DNA of 17,773 nt, taken from assembly GCA_002291945.1 (NCBI GenBank), contig DBAZ01000062.1:25816-43588 (forward strand), given 5' to 3'. The notes below the pieces were generated by a model. It was not told the DNA's origin and ran no database searches. It saw only the letters and a program-made list of their open reading frames with translations. A program made the translations under genes and the position numbers. The stretch is from Tepidimonas sp. UBA997. Its GTDB lineage: Bacteria > Pseudomonadota > Gammaproteobacteria > Burkholderiales > Burkholderiaceae_C. Shown piece after piece: positions 7,084 through 13,406 of the stretch (position 1 is its first letter; each line of letters opens with the position of its first letter).

Positions 7084-8397
7084 ATGAGCCCGCCGCCGCT
7101 GGACGACAAACTGCCGGAGTCGTTTTTCATCAGCCTGCTGCCCGAGCAGGCCGATGTGCCGTTTGCGCCGGGGTGGCTGCAGGCGGTGCCGGTGCACCGC
7201 CCCGAGGCCTACGTGCTGCGCCACCGGCAGGCGACCGAAGGCCATCTGCGCCTGCTCACCGAAGGGCTGCGCGATGCGGCCATCTTCTTCCTCGACAACC
7301 GGGGCTGCATCAGCGAGTGGAGCGCCAGCGCCGAGCGCTTGCTCGGGTATGCCGCCCCCGAGATGCTGGGCCAGTGCATCACCCGCTTCACGCCGGTCAT
7401 GTCGCCCGACGGTGGCGCGGAGCAGCTCGACGACCAGATGCTGCTGGCCTTGGAGCGCTCGGCGCTGCTGGGGCAGAGCGAAACCCCGGGCTGGCAGCGC
7501 CGCGCCGACGGCAGCCTGCTGTGGGCCAACACGGTGCTGACCGCCCTCCACGACGCCGACACCGAAGACGCGCTGGGCTACGCCTGTCTGATGCGCGACA
7601 TGACCGAAAACAAACGCCTGCTCGACCTGCTGCAGGAGCTCAATGCCGCTCTGGAAACCCGGGTGGAAGAGCGCACCCGGCAGTTGCAGGACATGAACCG
7701 CGACCTAGAGGCCTTTTCCAGCTCGGTCTCGCACGACCTGCGGGCGCCGTTGCGGCACATCGGCAGCTTCGTGCAACTGCTGCGCGAAGACTTGGGCACG
7801 GCCACAGCGCCCAGCGTGCAGCGCCAGTTGGACACGATCGCCCAAGCCGCCGATCACATGGGGCAGATGATCGACGGCTTGCTCGACTTTGCGCGGCTCG
7901 GCCGTGCGCCCTTGCGCAAGCGCCCGGTGGTGATGGCCGACCTGCTGCAGTCCAGCATCAACCGCGCCCTGCACGACCCGGCCCTGCGCCGCCCCGAGCA
8001 CGAGTTGCAATGGAACGTGGCCACCGAGCTGCCCGTGGTGCAGGGCGACGGCCTGCTGCTCAGCCAGGTCTGGGACAATCTGCTCGCCAACGCCCTCAAG
8101 TACAGCCGCCACAGTCTGCCAGCGCTGATCCACATCGGTGCCCGGCTGGAGCAGGACGGCCCCGAGCCGCCCCGCTGGGTGTTCTGGGTCCGGGACAACG
8201 GCGTGGGCTTCAACCCGCAGCGGGCAGACCGCCTGTTCGGCATGTTCCAGCGCCTGCACCGCGCCAGCGATTTCGAGGGCGTCGGCATCGGGCTGGCGCT
8301 GTGTCGCCGCATCATCGAGCGGCATGGTGGCCAGATCTGGGCCGACAGCGCACCCAAGGTCGGCAGCACCTTCTATTTCAGTCTGCCTGCAGGCTGA
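7084..8397 (+). CDS. Soluble PAS-domain sensor histidine kinase (orphan)
   Basis: 437-residue protein with no membrane segment or signal peptide, so probably cytoplasmic. Order of parts: a variable N-terminus (1-55); one PAS domain (about 56-175, with LLTEGLRDAAIFFLDNRGCI and a closing YACLMRDMTENKR typical of the PAS-linked C-terminal motif); and a coiled-coil linker (176-210, RVEERTRQLQDMNRDLE). A HisKA domain has FSSSVSHDLRAPLRHI with phospho-acceptor His217. The HATPase domain has the N-box DNLLANALKYS (331-341), G1 RDNGVGF (370-376), F-box LFGMFQRLH and G2 GVGIGLALCRRIIERHGG. The H-box and F/G2 spacing resemble the bacteriophytochrome-type kinases, but no bilin or GAF domain is present. 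No response-regulator gene is adjacent. The start at 7084 is 28 bases after glcD. The signal sensed is unknown. Confidence 0.92.
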   Translation: MSPPPLDDKLPESFFISLLPEQADVPFAPGWLQAVPVHRPEAYVLRHRQATEGHLRLLTEGLRDAAIFFLDNRGCISEWSASAERLLGYAAPEMLGQCITRFTPVMSPDGGAEQLDDQMLLALERSALLGQSETPGWQRRADGSLLWANTVLTALHDADTEDALGYACLMRDMTENKRLLDLLQELNAALETRVEERTRQLQDMNRDLEAFSSSVSHDLRAPLRHIGSFVQLLREDLGTATAPSVQRQLDTIAQAADHMGQMIDGLLDFARLGRAPLRKRPVVMADLLQSSINRALHDPALRRPEHELQWNVATELPVVQGDGLLLSQVWDNLLANALKYSRHSLPALIHIGARLEQDGPEPPRWVFWVRDNGVGFNPQRADRLFGMFQRLHRASDFEGVGIGLALCRRIIERHGGQIWADSAPKVGSTFYFSLPAG

Positions 8398-8441
8398 AGC
8401 GGCATCGGACTGTTGACTCTGCCATGCTGTGCGGGCCATCA

Positions 8442-8458
8442 AAAGCGGGTAGCGCTTT
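8442..8458. terminator. Weak bidirectional hairpin between convergent genes
   Basis: AAAGCG-GGTAG-CGCTTT is a perfect 6-bp stem in the 91-base gap between the convergent kinase and endonuclease genes. Read on the minus strand, the 3' arm runs into TTTTGA, a partial T-tract, so it may end transcription from the restriction genes. On the plus strand no T-run follows. The stem is short and the call is tentative. Confidence 0.3.
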
Positions 8459-8488
8459 GGGTCTGTGCTGTCATGACGGATGCGACAC

Positions 8489-8510
8489 CTAGTGTTTAGG
8501 CTGCAACCGC
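8489..8510. repeat. Imperfect flanking direct repeat, copy 1 (kinase side)
   Basis: On the plus strand this reads CTAGT-gt-TTAG-g-CTGC-a-ACCGC. It aligns to 10695-10714 with 18 matching bases, two mismatches and one 2-base gap, in the same orientation. It covers the last seven codons, including the stop, of the endonuclease gene. Together the two copies bracket the restriction-modification pair almost exactly. It might be a target duplication or a recombination site left by the island's arrival, or chance. Confidence 0.45.
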
Positions 8511-9523
8511 TGCCGCTGGTAGTCCAAAAACAGACTGGCCGATGGAACCCAGTCCGTAGCAAGGCTGTCTGCCTGCTGTAGCCACTGAGCAATTCTTTCA
8601 GAGGGCTGTGCCGATCTCCCCCAGTACTCGATGAAGAGTGCATCATCAAGGCGCTCGGCTGCAGCAAGGATATCGGTTTCAATCAACTGCAAGGCTCGCT
8701 GTATGCAGATGCCACCCGCATCATCGTTATTTGGATTGGCAACGCTCCCCGCTGAAAAGAGATCGCGTGCTTGGTGGCACAGCACCCCTCGGTAGGTCAA
8801 AAGATACAGCACGACATCATCGTACTTGTCACGCGATCGTCCGGGCGCAACGATTCTTGGACATAGCAGCACTGCCTCTGCCCTTAGCCGCGTCTTCTCG
8901 GCCATCGACAGCTTGGTGTATAGGCGGGCCTGTAATGGCAGCGAGTGTTCAGGCTCCGCGTTGTCCTCTAACCACCAAAGACGCTCCCCTTTTTTTAGCC
9001 TGCCCCGAGCGTACTCCCGGATGTACCTCATCTTCTCGGACATCGGTAGCGTCCGGAAAGTGTCGTAGTTGACACCCAACTGCTGGAATAACGGCACTGT
9101 ACCCCCAGCAGGTGGAACCTCGACCTCGAATCGTGGCACATGAGACGTGCGGACGTGTACCACACAGTCTTCATAGCTGCTCCAACGCACGCTGGGAACA
9201 CCTCCCATTTTTCCGAACATGATGAAAATCTTCTCCACGTCGGCCACGCGATTGGTTTCAAGAACGCTGTTGGCAATACTCAGCCACGTGTCGTTCATCG
9301 TGAACTTGACCTCTACCCCAAAACGGCCCACCGCTATGTCGGGGAAGCCCTGAGCGGGAGGGTCAAGGTCTATGGTGATGCCGGAATCGCTTATCAATTT
9401 TTGAATGACGATCCGCACACGGGACTCAAATGCCTTTGCAGACTGCAAACCTGCGCCTGCCGCTTCAGCCGTGAGAATCTCGCAGGCGGCGTCCAGCACC
9501 TGAATGAAATCTTGTTCTGTCAT
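8489..9523 (-). CDS. Putative Type II restriction endonuclease, PD-(D/E)XK type
   Basis: 344-residue protein. GFPDIAVGRFGVEVKF (residues 59-74) is a textbook PD-(D/E)XK nuclease core: Asp62, then Glu71 and Lys73 in EVK, with a possible upstream acidic residue in FESRVR (Glu34). It is encoded 101 bases downstream of a C5-cytosine DNA methyltransferase on the same strand, the standard reason to call it the cognate endonuclease of a Type II system. The remaining 270 residues show no domain I recognise and presumably hold dimerisation and DNA recognition. No membrane segment or signal peptide is present. Codon use is clearly less G/C-biased than in neighbouring genes, consistent with horizontal acquisition. 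ATG 9523 has only a poor ribosome-binding sequence, which may keep expression low. The subfamily and cut site cannot be told from sequence. Confidence 0.78.
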   Translation of the reverse strand: MTEQDFIQVLDAACEILTAEAAGAGLQSAKAFESRVRIVIQKLISDSGITIDLDPPAQGFPDIAVGRFGVEVKFTMNDTWLSIANSVLETNRVADVEKIFIMFGKMGGVPSVRWSSYEDCVVHVRTSHVPRFEVEVPPAGGTVPLFQQLGVNYDTFRTLPMSEKMRYIREYARGRLKKGERLWWLEDNAEPEHSLPLQARLYTKLSMAEKTRLRAEAVLLCPRIVAPGRSRDKYDDVVLYLLTYRGVLCHQARDLFSAGSVANPNNDDAGGICIQRALQLIETDILAAAERLDDALFIEYWGRSAQPSERIAQWLQQADSLATDWVPSASLFLDYQRQRLQPKH

Positions 9524-9536
9524 GCCATCTTATGGT

Positions 9537-9555
9537 CTGAGTTGAATCAACCCAG
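9537..9555. promoter_or_regulatory. 19-base near-perfect palindrome upstream of the endonuclease gene
   Basis: CTGAGTTGA-A-TCAACCCAG pairs at eight of nine arm positions around a single central base. The only mismatch (9540/9552) would be a G-U wobble in the minus-strand transcript. It begins 14 bases upstream of the endonuclease ATG, within the 101-base gap between the two restriction-modification genes. It may be an operator or an RNA hairpin limiting endonuclease translation. I saw no separate controller-protein gene. The palindrome itself is directly visible; the function is inference. Confidence 0.5.
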
Positions 9556-9624
9556 AAGGGTAGCATGCGCACACGCCGCAAGCAGCGAAAAGCGCACCTG
9601 ATGCTCAGACGCGTGCCAAGCTCG

Positions 9625-10623
9625 TTATTCAAAGCAACGTTTCAAGGCATTCGCCACATGCCATGCCAACACCGGCGGAACCGCGTTTCCGACTTGGCGC
9701 TCTGTCTCACGCAGCTTGGCATCGAAGATAAAGTTATCAGGGAAGGACTGAAACCGCGCCGCCTCGCGCATCGAGATTCGGCGCGGCAACTCGTAGTGAA
9801 ACTGAATGTTTCCATGGCACTCGGCGCGAATCGTGTACCCTGGCCGCTCCGCAATAAGCCTACGATTGCCCTGCTCTGCGCTCTTGTTAGCCCTGCTCCA
9901 CACATGATTGATGGACTCGTCCCTCTCCTTTTGTGCCAGATCGTCAATCGCATCCTTGGCAGTTACGTAGCGATCTCTTGTGTGCGTGGGGCGGGGTGGG
10001 CAGAATTTGGGAACATCAGGCAAGGTGCCAACAATAACGACTCGCTCCCGGGTCTGCGGTACTCCGAAATCTGCGGCGTGGAATAGGTGGTAGGTCACGT
10101 CGTATCCCAGCGCTTTGAAGTCGGTGAGCACTCGTTCTAGGGACGCTTGGTTGTGCTTCATAAGCAGCCCCTTGACGTTCTCCGCCACAAAAACCTTGGG
10201 CCGCGTCCGAGACACCACTTCAACCATGGCGCGGTACAAACCGCTACGTTTGCCGTCAACACCTGCGCCCTTTCCGTTCACCGAAATGTCTTGACAAGGG
10301 AACCCGCCTATCACCACTTCTGCGAAGAGGGGAATACTGTCAATCAAGGACCAAATGTCACCATGGTGAACGTGCTGGCCAATGTTGCGCACATAGGTGC
10401 GGCAGGCCGCTTGATTGAAATCGTTCGCCCAGACTATCTCGAATGGCGTTCTAGCGTAACGTTTTCCAAGAAAATCGAACCCCCCCAAGAACCCCAAGTC
10501 CATGCCGCCACAACCCGAAAAGAGCGAAATGACCTTCACCTTGCGCTGCCCTTGCTTGGGATTTGGTTCGGCTCTAGGTGCAGGAGATTGTTGATGCACA
10601 AGGGCGTTGTTTGCTTCGAACAT
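9625..10623 (-). CDS. DNA (cytosine-5-)-methyltransferase of a Type II restriction-modification system
   Basis: 332-residue enzyme that transfers a methyl group from S-adenosylmethionine to C5 of cytosine in a target site, protecting host DNA from the adjacent nuclease. The m5C motifs appear in order: motif I VISLFSGCGGMDLGF (31-45), motif IV GGFPCQDIS with catalytic Cys110, motif VI ENVKGL (148-153), motif VIII QTRERVVIVG (190-199), motif IX RRISMREAARFQSFPD (281-296) and motif X ERQVGNAVPP (308-317). The target recognition segment between VIII and IX is short (about 80 residues). The frame stays open upstream to 10797, overlapping ftsZ. I prefer ATG 10623, which gives a 30-residue lead to motif I; ATG 10686 is an alternative, and neither has a good ribosome-binding site. 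It is co-oriented with ftsZ, so read-through from the dcw operon could help drive it. The recognition sequence is unknown. Confidence 0.93.
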   Translation of the reverse strand: MFEANNALVHQQSPAPRAEPNPKQGQRKVKVISLFSGCGGMDLGFLGGFDFLGKRYARTPFEIVWANDFNQAACRTYVRNIGQHVHHGDIWSLIDSIPLFAEVVIGGFPCQDISVNGKGAGVDGKRSGLYRAMVEVVSRTRPKVFVAENVKGLLMKHNQASLERVLTDFKALGYDVTYHLFHAADFGVPQTRERVVIVGTLPDVPKFCPPRPTHTRDRYVTAKDAIDDLAQKERDESINHVWSRANKSAEQGNRRLIAERPGYTIRAECHGNIQFHYELPRRISMREAARFQSFPDNFIFDAKLRETERQVGNAVPPVLAWHVANALKRCFE

Positions 10624-10694
10624 GTTGACTATTGCCGTCGATTGTGGCGACCACTGGCGTGACACCGGCAGAGTTGGGCCGACCATCAAGCGCA

Positions 10695-10714
10695 CTAGTT
10701 TAGCCTGCGACCGC
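10695..10714. repeat. Imperfect flanking direct repeat, copy 2 (ftsZ side)
   Basis: On the plus strand this reads CTAGT-TTAG-c-CTGC-g-ACCGC, the partner of 8489-8510. It lies 16 to 35 bases past the preceding C in the ftsZ stop region, i.e. just after the end of the ftsZ gene and upstream of the methyltransferase. On the minus strand the copy includes TAAACT (10702 down to 10697), which could serve as a -10 element for the methyltransferase gene with a leader of about 67 bases to ATG 10623. Confidence 0.45.
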
Positions 10715-10729
10715 AACACGTCGGCAAAC

Positions 10730-11974
10730 TCAATCGGCCTGTCGGCGCAGAAAGGCCGGGATCTCGAAATCGTCCATGCCGCCCGATGAAAGGGCATCGA
10801 CCTTGGCGGCGGCCGAGGTGCGGTCGCGGGTGCGCCAGACGCTGGGCACCGCCGGATTGCCCCCCACCGTGGCGTGGCCCATGGCCGTCGGCTGGGCCGC
10901 GCCGGAGCCGCCCACGGCCTGGTTGAGGGTCGGAATGAAGAGCATGTTGTCGGTGCCGGTGCGCAGACCTTGGTGGACCGGCGACTGGATCACCGTCAGC
11001 GGTTGGCGGGCACCCGCCCGGTTGAGGCCGGTGGCCACCACGGTGACGCGTATGGCATCGCCCAGCGATTCGTCGTAGGCGGTGCCATAGATGACGTGGG
11101 CATCCGGGGCGGCGAAGGCGCGGATGGTGTTCATGGCCAGCTTGGATTCGTTGAGTTTGAGCGAACCCTTGGCGGCGCTGATCAGCACCAACACGCCCTT
11201 GGCACCCTTCATGTCCACGCCTTCGAGCAAGGGGCAGGCCACCGCCTGTTCGGCCGCGATGCGGGCGCGGTCCGGGCCGCTGGCCACGGCAGTGCCCATC
11301 ATGGCCTTGCCGGGTTCGCCCATGACGGTGCGCACGTCTTCAAAGTCTACGTTCACCAGAGCTTCGACGTTGATGATCTCGGCAATACCGCCGACGGCGT
11401 TCTTGAGCACGTCGTTGGCTTCGGCGAAGGCCTCGTCCTGCGTGATGTCGTCGCCCAGCACTTCGAGCAGCTTGTCGTTCAACACCACGATCAGGGAATC
11501 GACGTTTTGCTCCAGTTCCGCCAGACCGGCGTCGGCATTCTGCATCCGGCGGCCGCCTTCCCAGTCGAAAGGCTTGGTGACCACGCCCACCGTCAGGATA
11601 CCCATCTCCTTGGCGACCTTGGCGATCACGGGCGCTGCACCCGTGCCCGTGCCCCCGCCCATGCCCGCCGTGATGAACAGCATGTGCGCCCCTTCGATGG
11701 CAGCCCGGATGTCGGCCTCGGCCATGTCGGCCGCTGCACGGCCTTTTTCGGGTTTGCTGCCCGCGCCCAGACCGGTCTGGCCAAGCTGGATCACGCGATG
11801 GGCGGCGGCCCGGCTCAGGGCTTGGGCATCGGTATTGGCGCAAATGAATTCCACGCCTTGCACACGACTCTGGATCATGTGCTCGACGGCGTTGCTGCCG
11901 CCGCCACCGACGCCGATCACTTTGATCTGGGTGCCACGGTTGAACTCTTCGACTTCGATCATTTCGATGCTCAT
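10730..11974 (-). CDS. ftsZ: Cell division protein FtsZ
   Basis: 414-residue tubulin-like GTPase that polymerises into the Z-ring at mid-cell and recruits the divisome. The GTP signature is AGMGGGTGTGAAP (103-115), with GGGTGTG at 106-112. The catalytic T7 loop is NVDFEDV (208-214). The globular core ends near residue 330, followed by a variable linker (330-399) and the conserved C-terminal peptide DDFEIPAFLRRQAD (401-414) that binds FtsA and ZipA. Everything expected is present, so the adjacent island did not damage the gene. ATG 11974 has a strong AAGGAGT ribosome-binding site. It is the last gene of the dcw cluster here, downstream of ftsA across a 187-base repeat-rich gap. The KPFDWEGGRRM region is typical of Burkholderiales FtsZ. 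Confidence 0.98.
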   Translation of the reverse strand: MSIEMIEVEEFNRGTQIKVIGVGGGGSNAVEHMIQSRVQGVEFICANTDAQALSRAAAHRVIQLGQTGLGAGSKPEKGRAAADMAEADIRAAIEGAHMLFITAGMGGGTGTGAAPVIAKVAKEMGILTVGVVTKPFDWEGGRRMQNADAGLAELEQNVDSLIVVLNDKLLEVLGDDITQDEAFAEANDVLKNAVGGIAEIINVEALVNVDFEDVRTVMGEPGKAMMGTAVASGPDRARIAAEQAVACPLLEGVDMKGAKGVLVLISAAKGSLKLNESKLAMNTIRAFAAPDAHVIYGTAYDESLGDAIRVTVVATGLNRAGARQPLTVIQSPVHQGLRTGTDNMLFIPTLNQAVGGSGAAQPTAMGHATVGGNPAVPSVWRTRDRTSAAAKVDALSSGGMDDFEIPAFLRRQAD

Positions 11975-11980
11975 GGGATA

Positions 11981-11986
11981 CTCCTT
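11981..11986 (-). promoter_or_regulatory. Strong ribosome-binding site of ftsZ
   Basis: On the minus strand the sequence AAGGAGTATCCC precedes the ftsZ ATG. AAGGAG is a strong Shine-Dalgarno sequence at normal spacing and the best in the dcw part of this window. It fits the high FtsZ synthesis that cells need relative to FtsA and FtsQ, whose starts have weak sites. Confidence 0.75.
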
Positions 11987-12001
11987 GAATGCCTGAAAAC
12001 C

Positions 12002-12107
12002 AAAAAAACGGGGTGACGACTAAAAAACGGGCGACTCATTCGGACGACTCATTCGGGCGGCGCATGGGCACCGGGACTTCGTCGGGCATGCGCTCGGCGC
12101 GAATGAG
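12002..12107. repeat. Direct and inverted repeat cluster in the ftsA-ftsZ gap
   Basis: On the plus strand, AAAAAACGGG occurs at 12003-12012 and 12022-12031. CGACTCATTCGG occurs twice in tandem at 12032-12043 and 12045-12056 (period 13). The inverse of its core, CGAATGAG, lies at 12100-12107. In the ftsZ leader transcript (minus strand) the CTCATTCG copy comes first and can pair with either downstream CGAATGAG copy, after which two CCCGTTTTTT tracts follow. This may be an attenuator-like or alternative-folding leader, or simply decayed repeats. The 187-base gap (11975-12161) holds no gene. Confidence 0.5.
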
Positions 12108-12161
12108 ACCGGACGGGTCGGGCGGGCCGGTCGAATGGCGGCGTGTGATGGAGGTGCTGCA

Positions 12162-13391
12162 TCAGAAATGCCCCACGAACCAGTCTTTGATTCGGCCCAT
12201 GGCCGAACCCACGGAACCGGCCTTCTGCGCCACTTTGTGCCCGCGCAGACGGGCCAGCCGCGCTTCTTCGAGCAGGCCCATGACGGTGGCGGCGCGCGGC
12301 TGGGCCACCATGTCGCTGAGCACGCCGGTGTACTTGGGCATGCCGCGCCGCACCGGTTTGAGGAAGATGTCTTCGCCCAGCTCGATCATCCCCGGCATGA
12401 CGGCGCTGCCGCCAGTGAGCACGATGCCACTGGAGAGCAACTCCTCGTGGCCCGACTCGCGGATCACCTGCTGCACCAGTGCAAAAATTTCCTCGACGCG
12501 CGGCTCGATCACCCCGGCCAGTGCCTGACGGCTGAGCAGGCGCGGGCCGCGGTCGCCTAGGCCGGGCACCTCGACTTGCTGATCCGGGTTGGCCAGCAAC
12601 TGTTTGGCGTAACCACTTTCGACCTTGATGTCTTCCGCGTCCTTGGTGGGGGTGCGCAAGGCCATGGCGATGTCGTTGGTGATCAGGTCGCCCGCAATCG
12701 GAATGACGGCGGTATGGCGGATGGCACCCCCGGCAAAGATGGCCACATCGGTGGTGCCAGCACCGATATCGACCAGCGCCACACCGAGCTCCTTTTCGTC
12801 GTCGGTCAGAATGGCCTGACTGGCCGCCAGCGGGTTGAGCATCAGTTGATCCACCTCTAGCCCACAGCGGCGCACGCACTTGATGATGTTCTCGGCGGCG
12901 CTCTGGGCCCCGGTCACGATGTGTACCTTGGCCTCCAGCCGGATACCGCTCATGCCGATCGGTTCTTTCACCTCCTGGCCATCGATCACGAACTCCTGCG
13001 GCTCGACCAGCAGCAGGCGCTGGTCGGTGGAAATATTGATGGCCCGGGCCGTTTCAATCACGCGCGCCACGTCGGCGGGCATGACTTCCTTGTCCCTGAT
13101 GGCCACCATGCCGCTGGAGTTGATGCCGCGGATGTGGCTGCCCGTGATGCCGGTATAGACCCGTGCAATGCGGCAGTCGGCCATCAGTTCGGCCTCTTTC
13201 AAGGCCTGCTGGATGCTCTGCACCGTGGCGTCGATGTTGACCACCACCCCGCGCTTCAAGCCGTTGCTGGGTGCCACCCCCAGCCCGGCGAGCTTGAGTG
13301 TGCCACCCGGCTGCACCTCGGCCACCACCGCCATGATCTTGGCGGTGCCGATGTCGAGGCCGACGACGATGTCTTTGTAGTCCTTGGGCAT
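12162..13391 (-). CDS. ftsA: Cell division protein FtsA
   Basis: 409-residue actin-like ATPase that tethers FtsZ filaments to the inner membrane and recruits later divisome proteins. The phosphate-1 loop is GLDIGTAK (11-18), phosphate-2 is VDIGAGTTD (207-215), and the adenosine region is LTGGSAVMPG (325-334). The FtsA-specific 1C subdomain lies at about 85-165 (YTGITGSHIRG onward). The C-terminus GRIKDWFVGHF (399-409) is the amphipathic membrane-targeting helix. Length and ends match the family. ATG 13391 starts 15 bases after the ftsQ stop with only a weak ribosome-binding sequence, suggesting translation coupled to or lower than ftsZ. The ftsQ-ftsA-ftsZ order is the standard one. Confidence 0.97.
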   Translation of the reverse strand: MPKDYKDIVVGLDIGTAKIMAVVAEVQPGGTLKLAGLGVAPSNGLKRGVVVNIDATVQSIQQALKEAELMADCRIARVYTGITGSHIRGINSSGMVAIRDKEVMPADVARVIETARAINISTDQRLLLVEPQEFVIDGQEVKEPIGMSGIRLEAKVHIVTGAQSAAENIIKCVRRCGLEVDQLMLNPLAASQAILTDDEKELGVALVDIGAGTTDVAIFAGGAIRHTAVIPIAGDLITNDIAMALRTPTKDAEDIKVESGYAKQLLANPDQQVEVPGLGDRGPRLLSRQALAGVIEPRVEEIFALVQQVIRESGHEELLSSGIVLTGGSAVMPGMIELGEDIFLKPVRRGMPKYTGVLSDMVAQPRAATVMGLLEEARLARLRGHKVAQKAGSVGSAMGRIKDWFVGHF

Positions 13392-13406
13392 GATGAATCG
13401 TGCTGC

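Noticed and set aside
5583..7130. 515-codon open frame on the minus strand, antisense to glcD
   Set aside because: Low-complexity His/Gly/Val-rich translation typical of antisense frames in high-GC DNA; glcD motifs on the plus strand are complete.
8398..10729. Integrase, transposase, tRNA attachment site or Vsr endonuclease associated with the restriction island
   Set aside because: Only the methyltransferase and endonuclease frames carry recognisable or non-shadow coding character; no tRNA-like sequence or third gene was seen.
10624..10797. Longer N-terminus for the methyltransferase (start at 10797)
   Set aside because: It would overlap the end of ftsZ, and the added residues are Arg-rich without any methyltransferase feature; motif I is normally close to the N-terminus.
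12032..12056. Tandem 12-base repeats considered as a CRISPR or iteron array
   Set aside because: Only two copies at a 13-base period, no spacers of CRISPR length, no cas or replication genes nearby.
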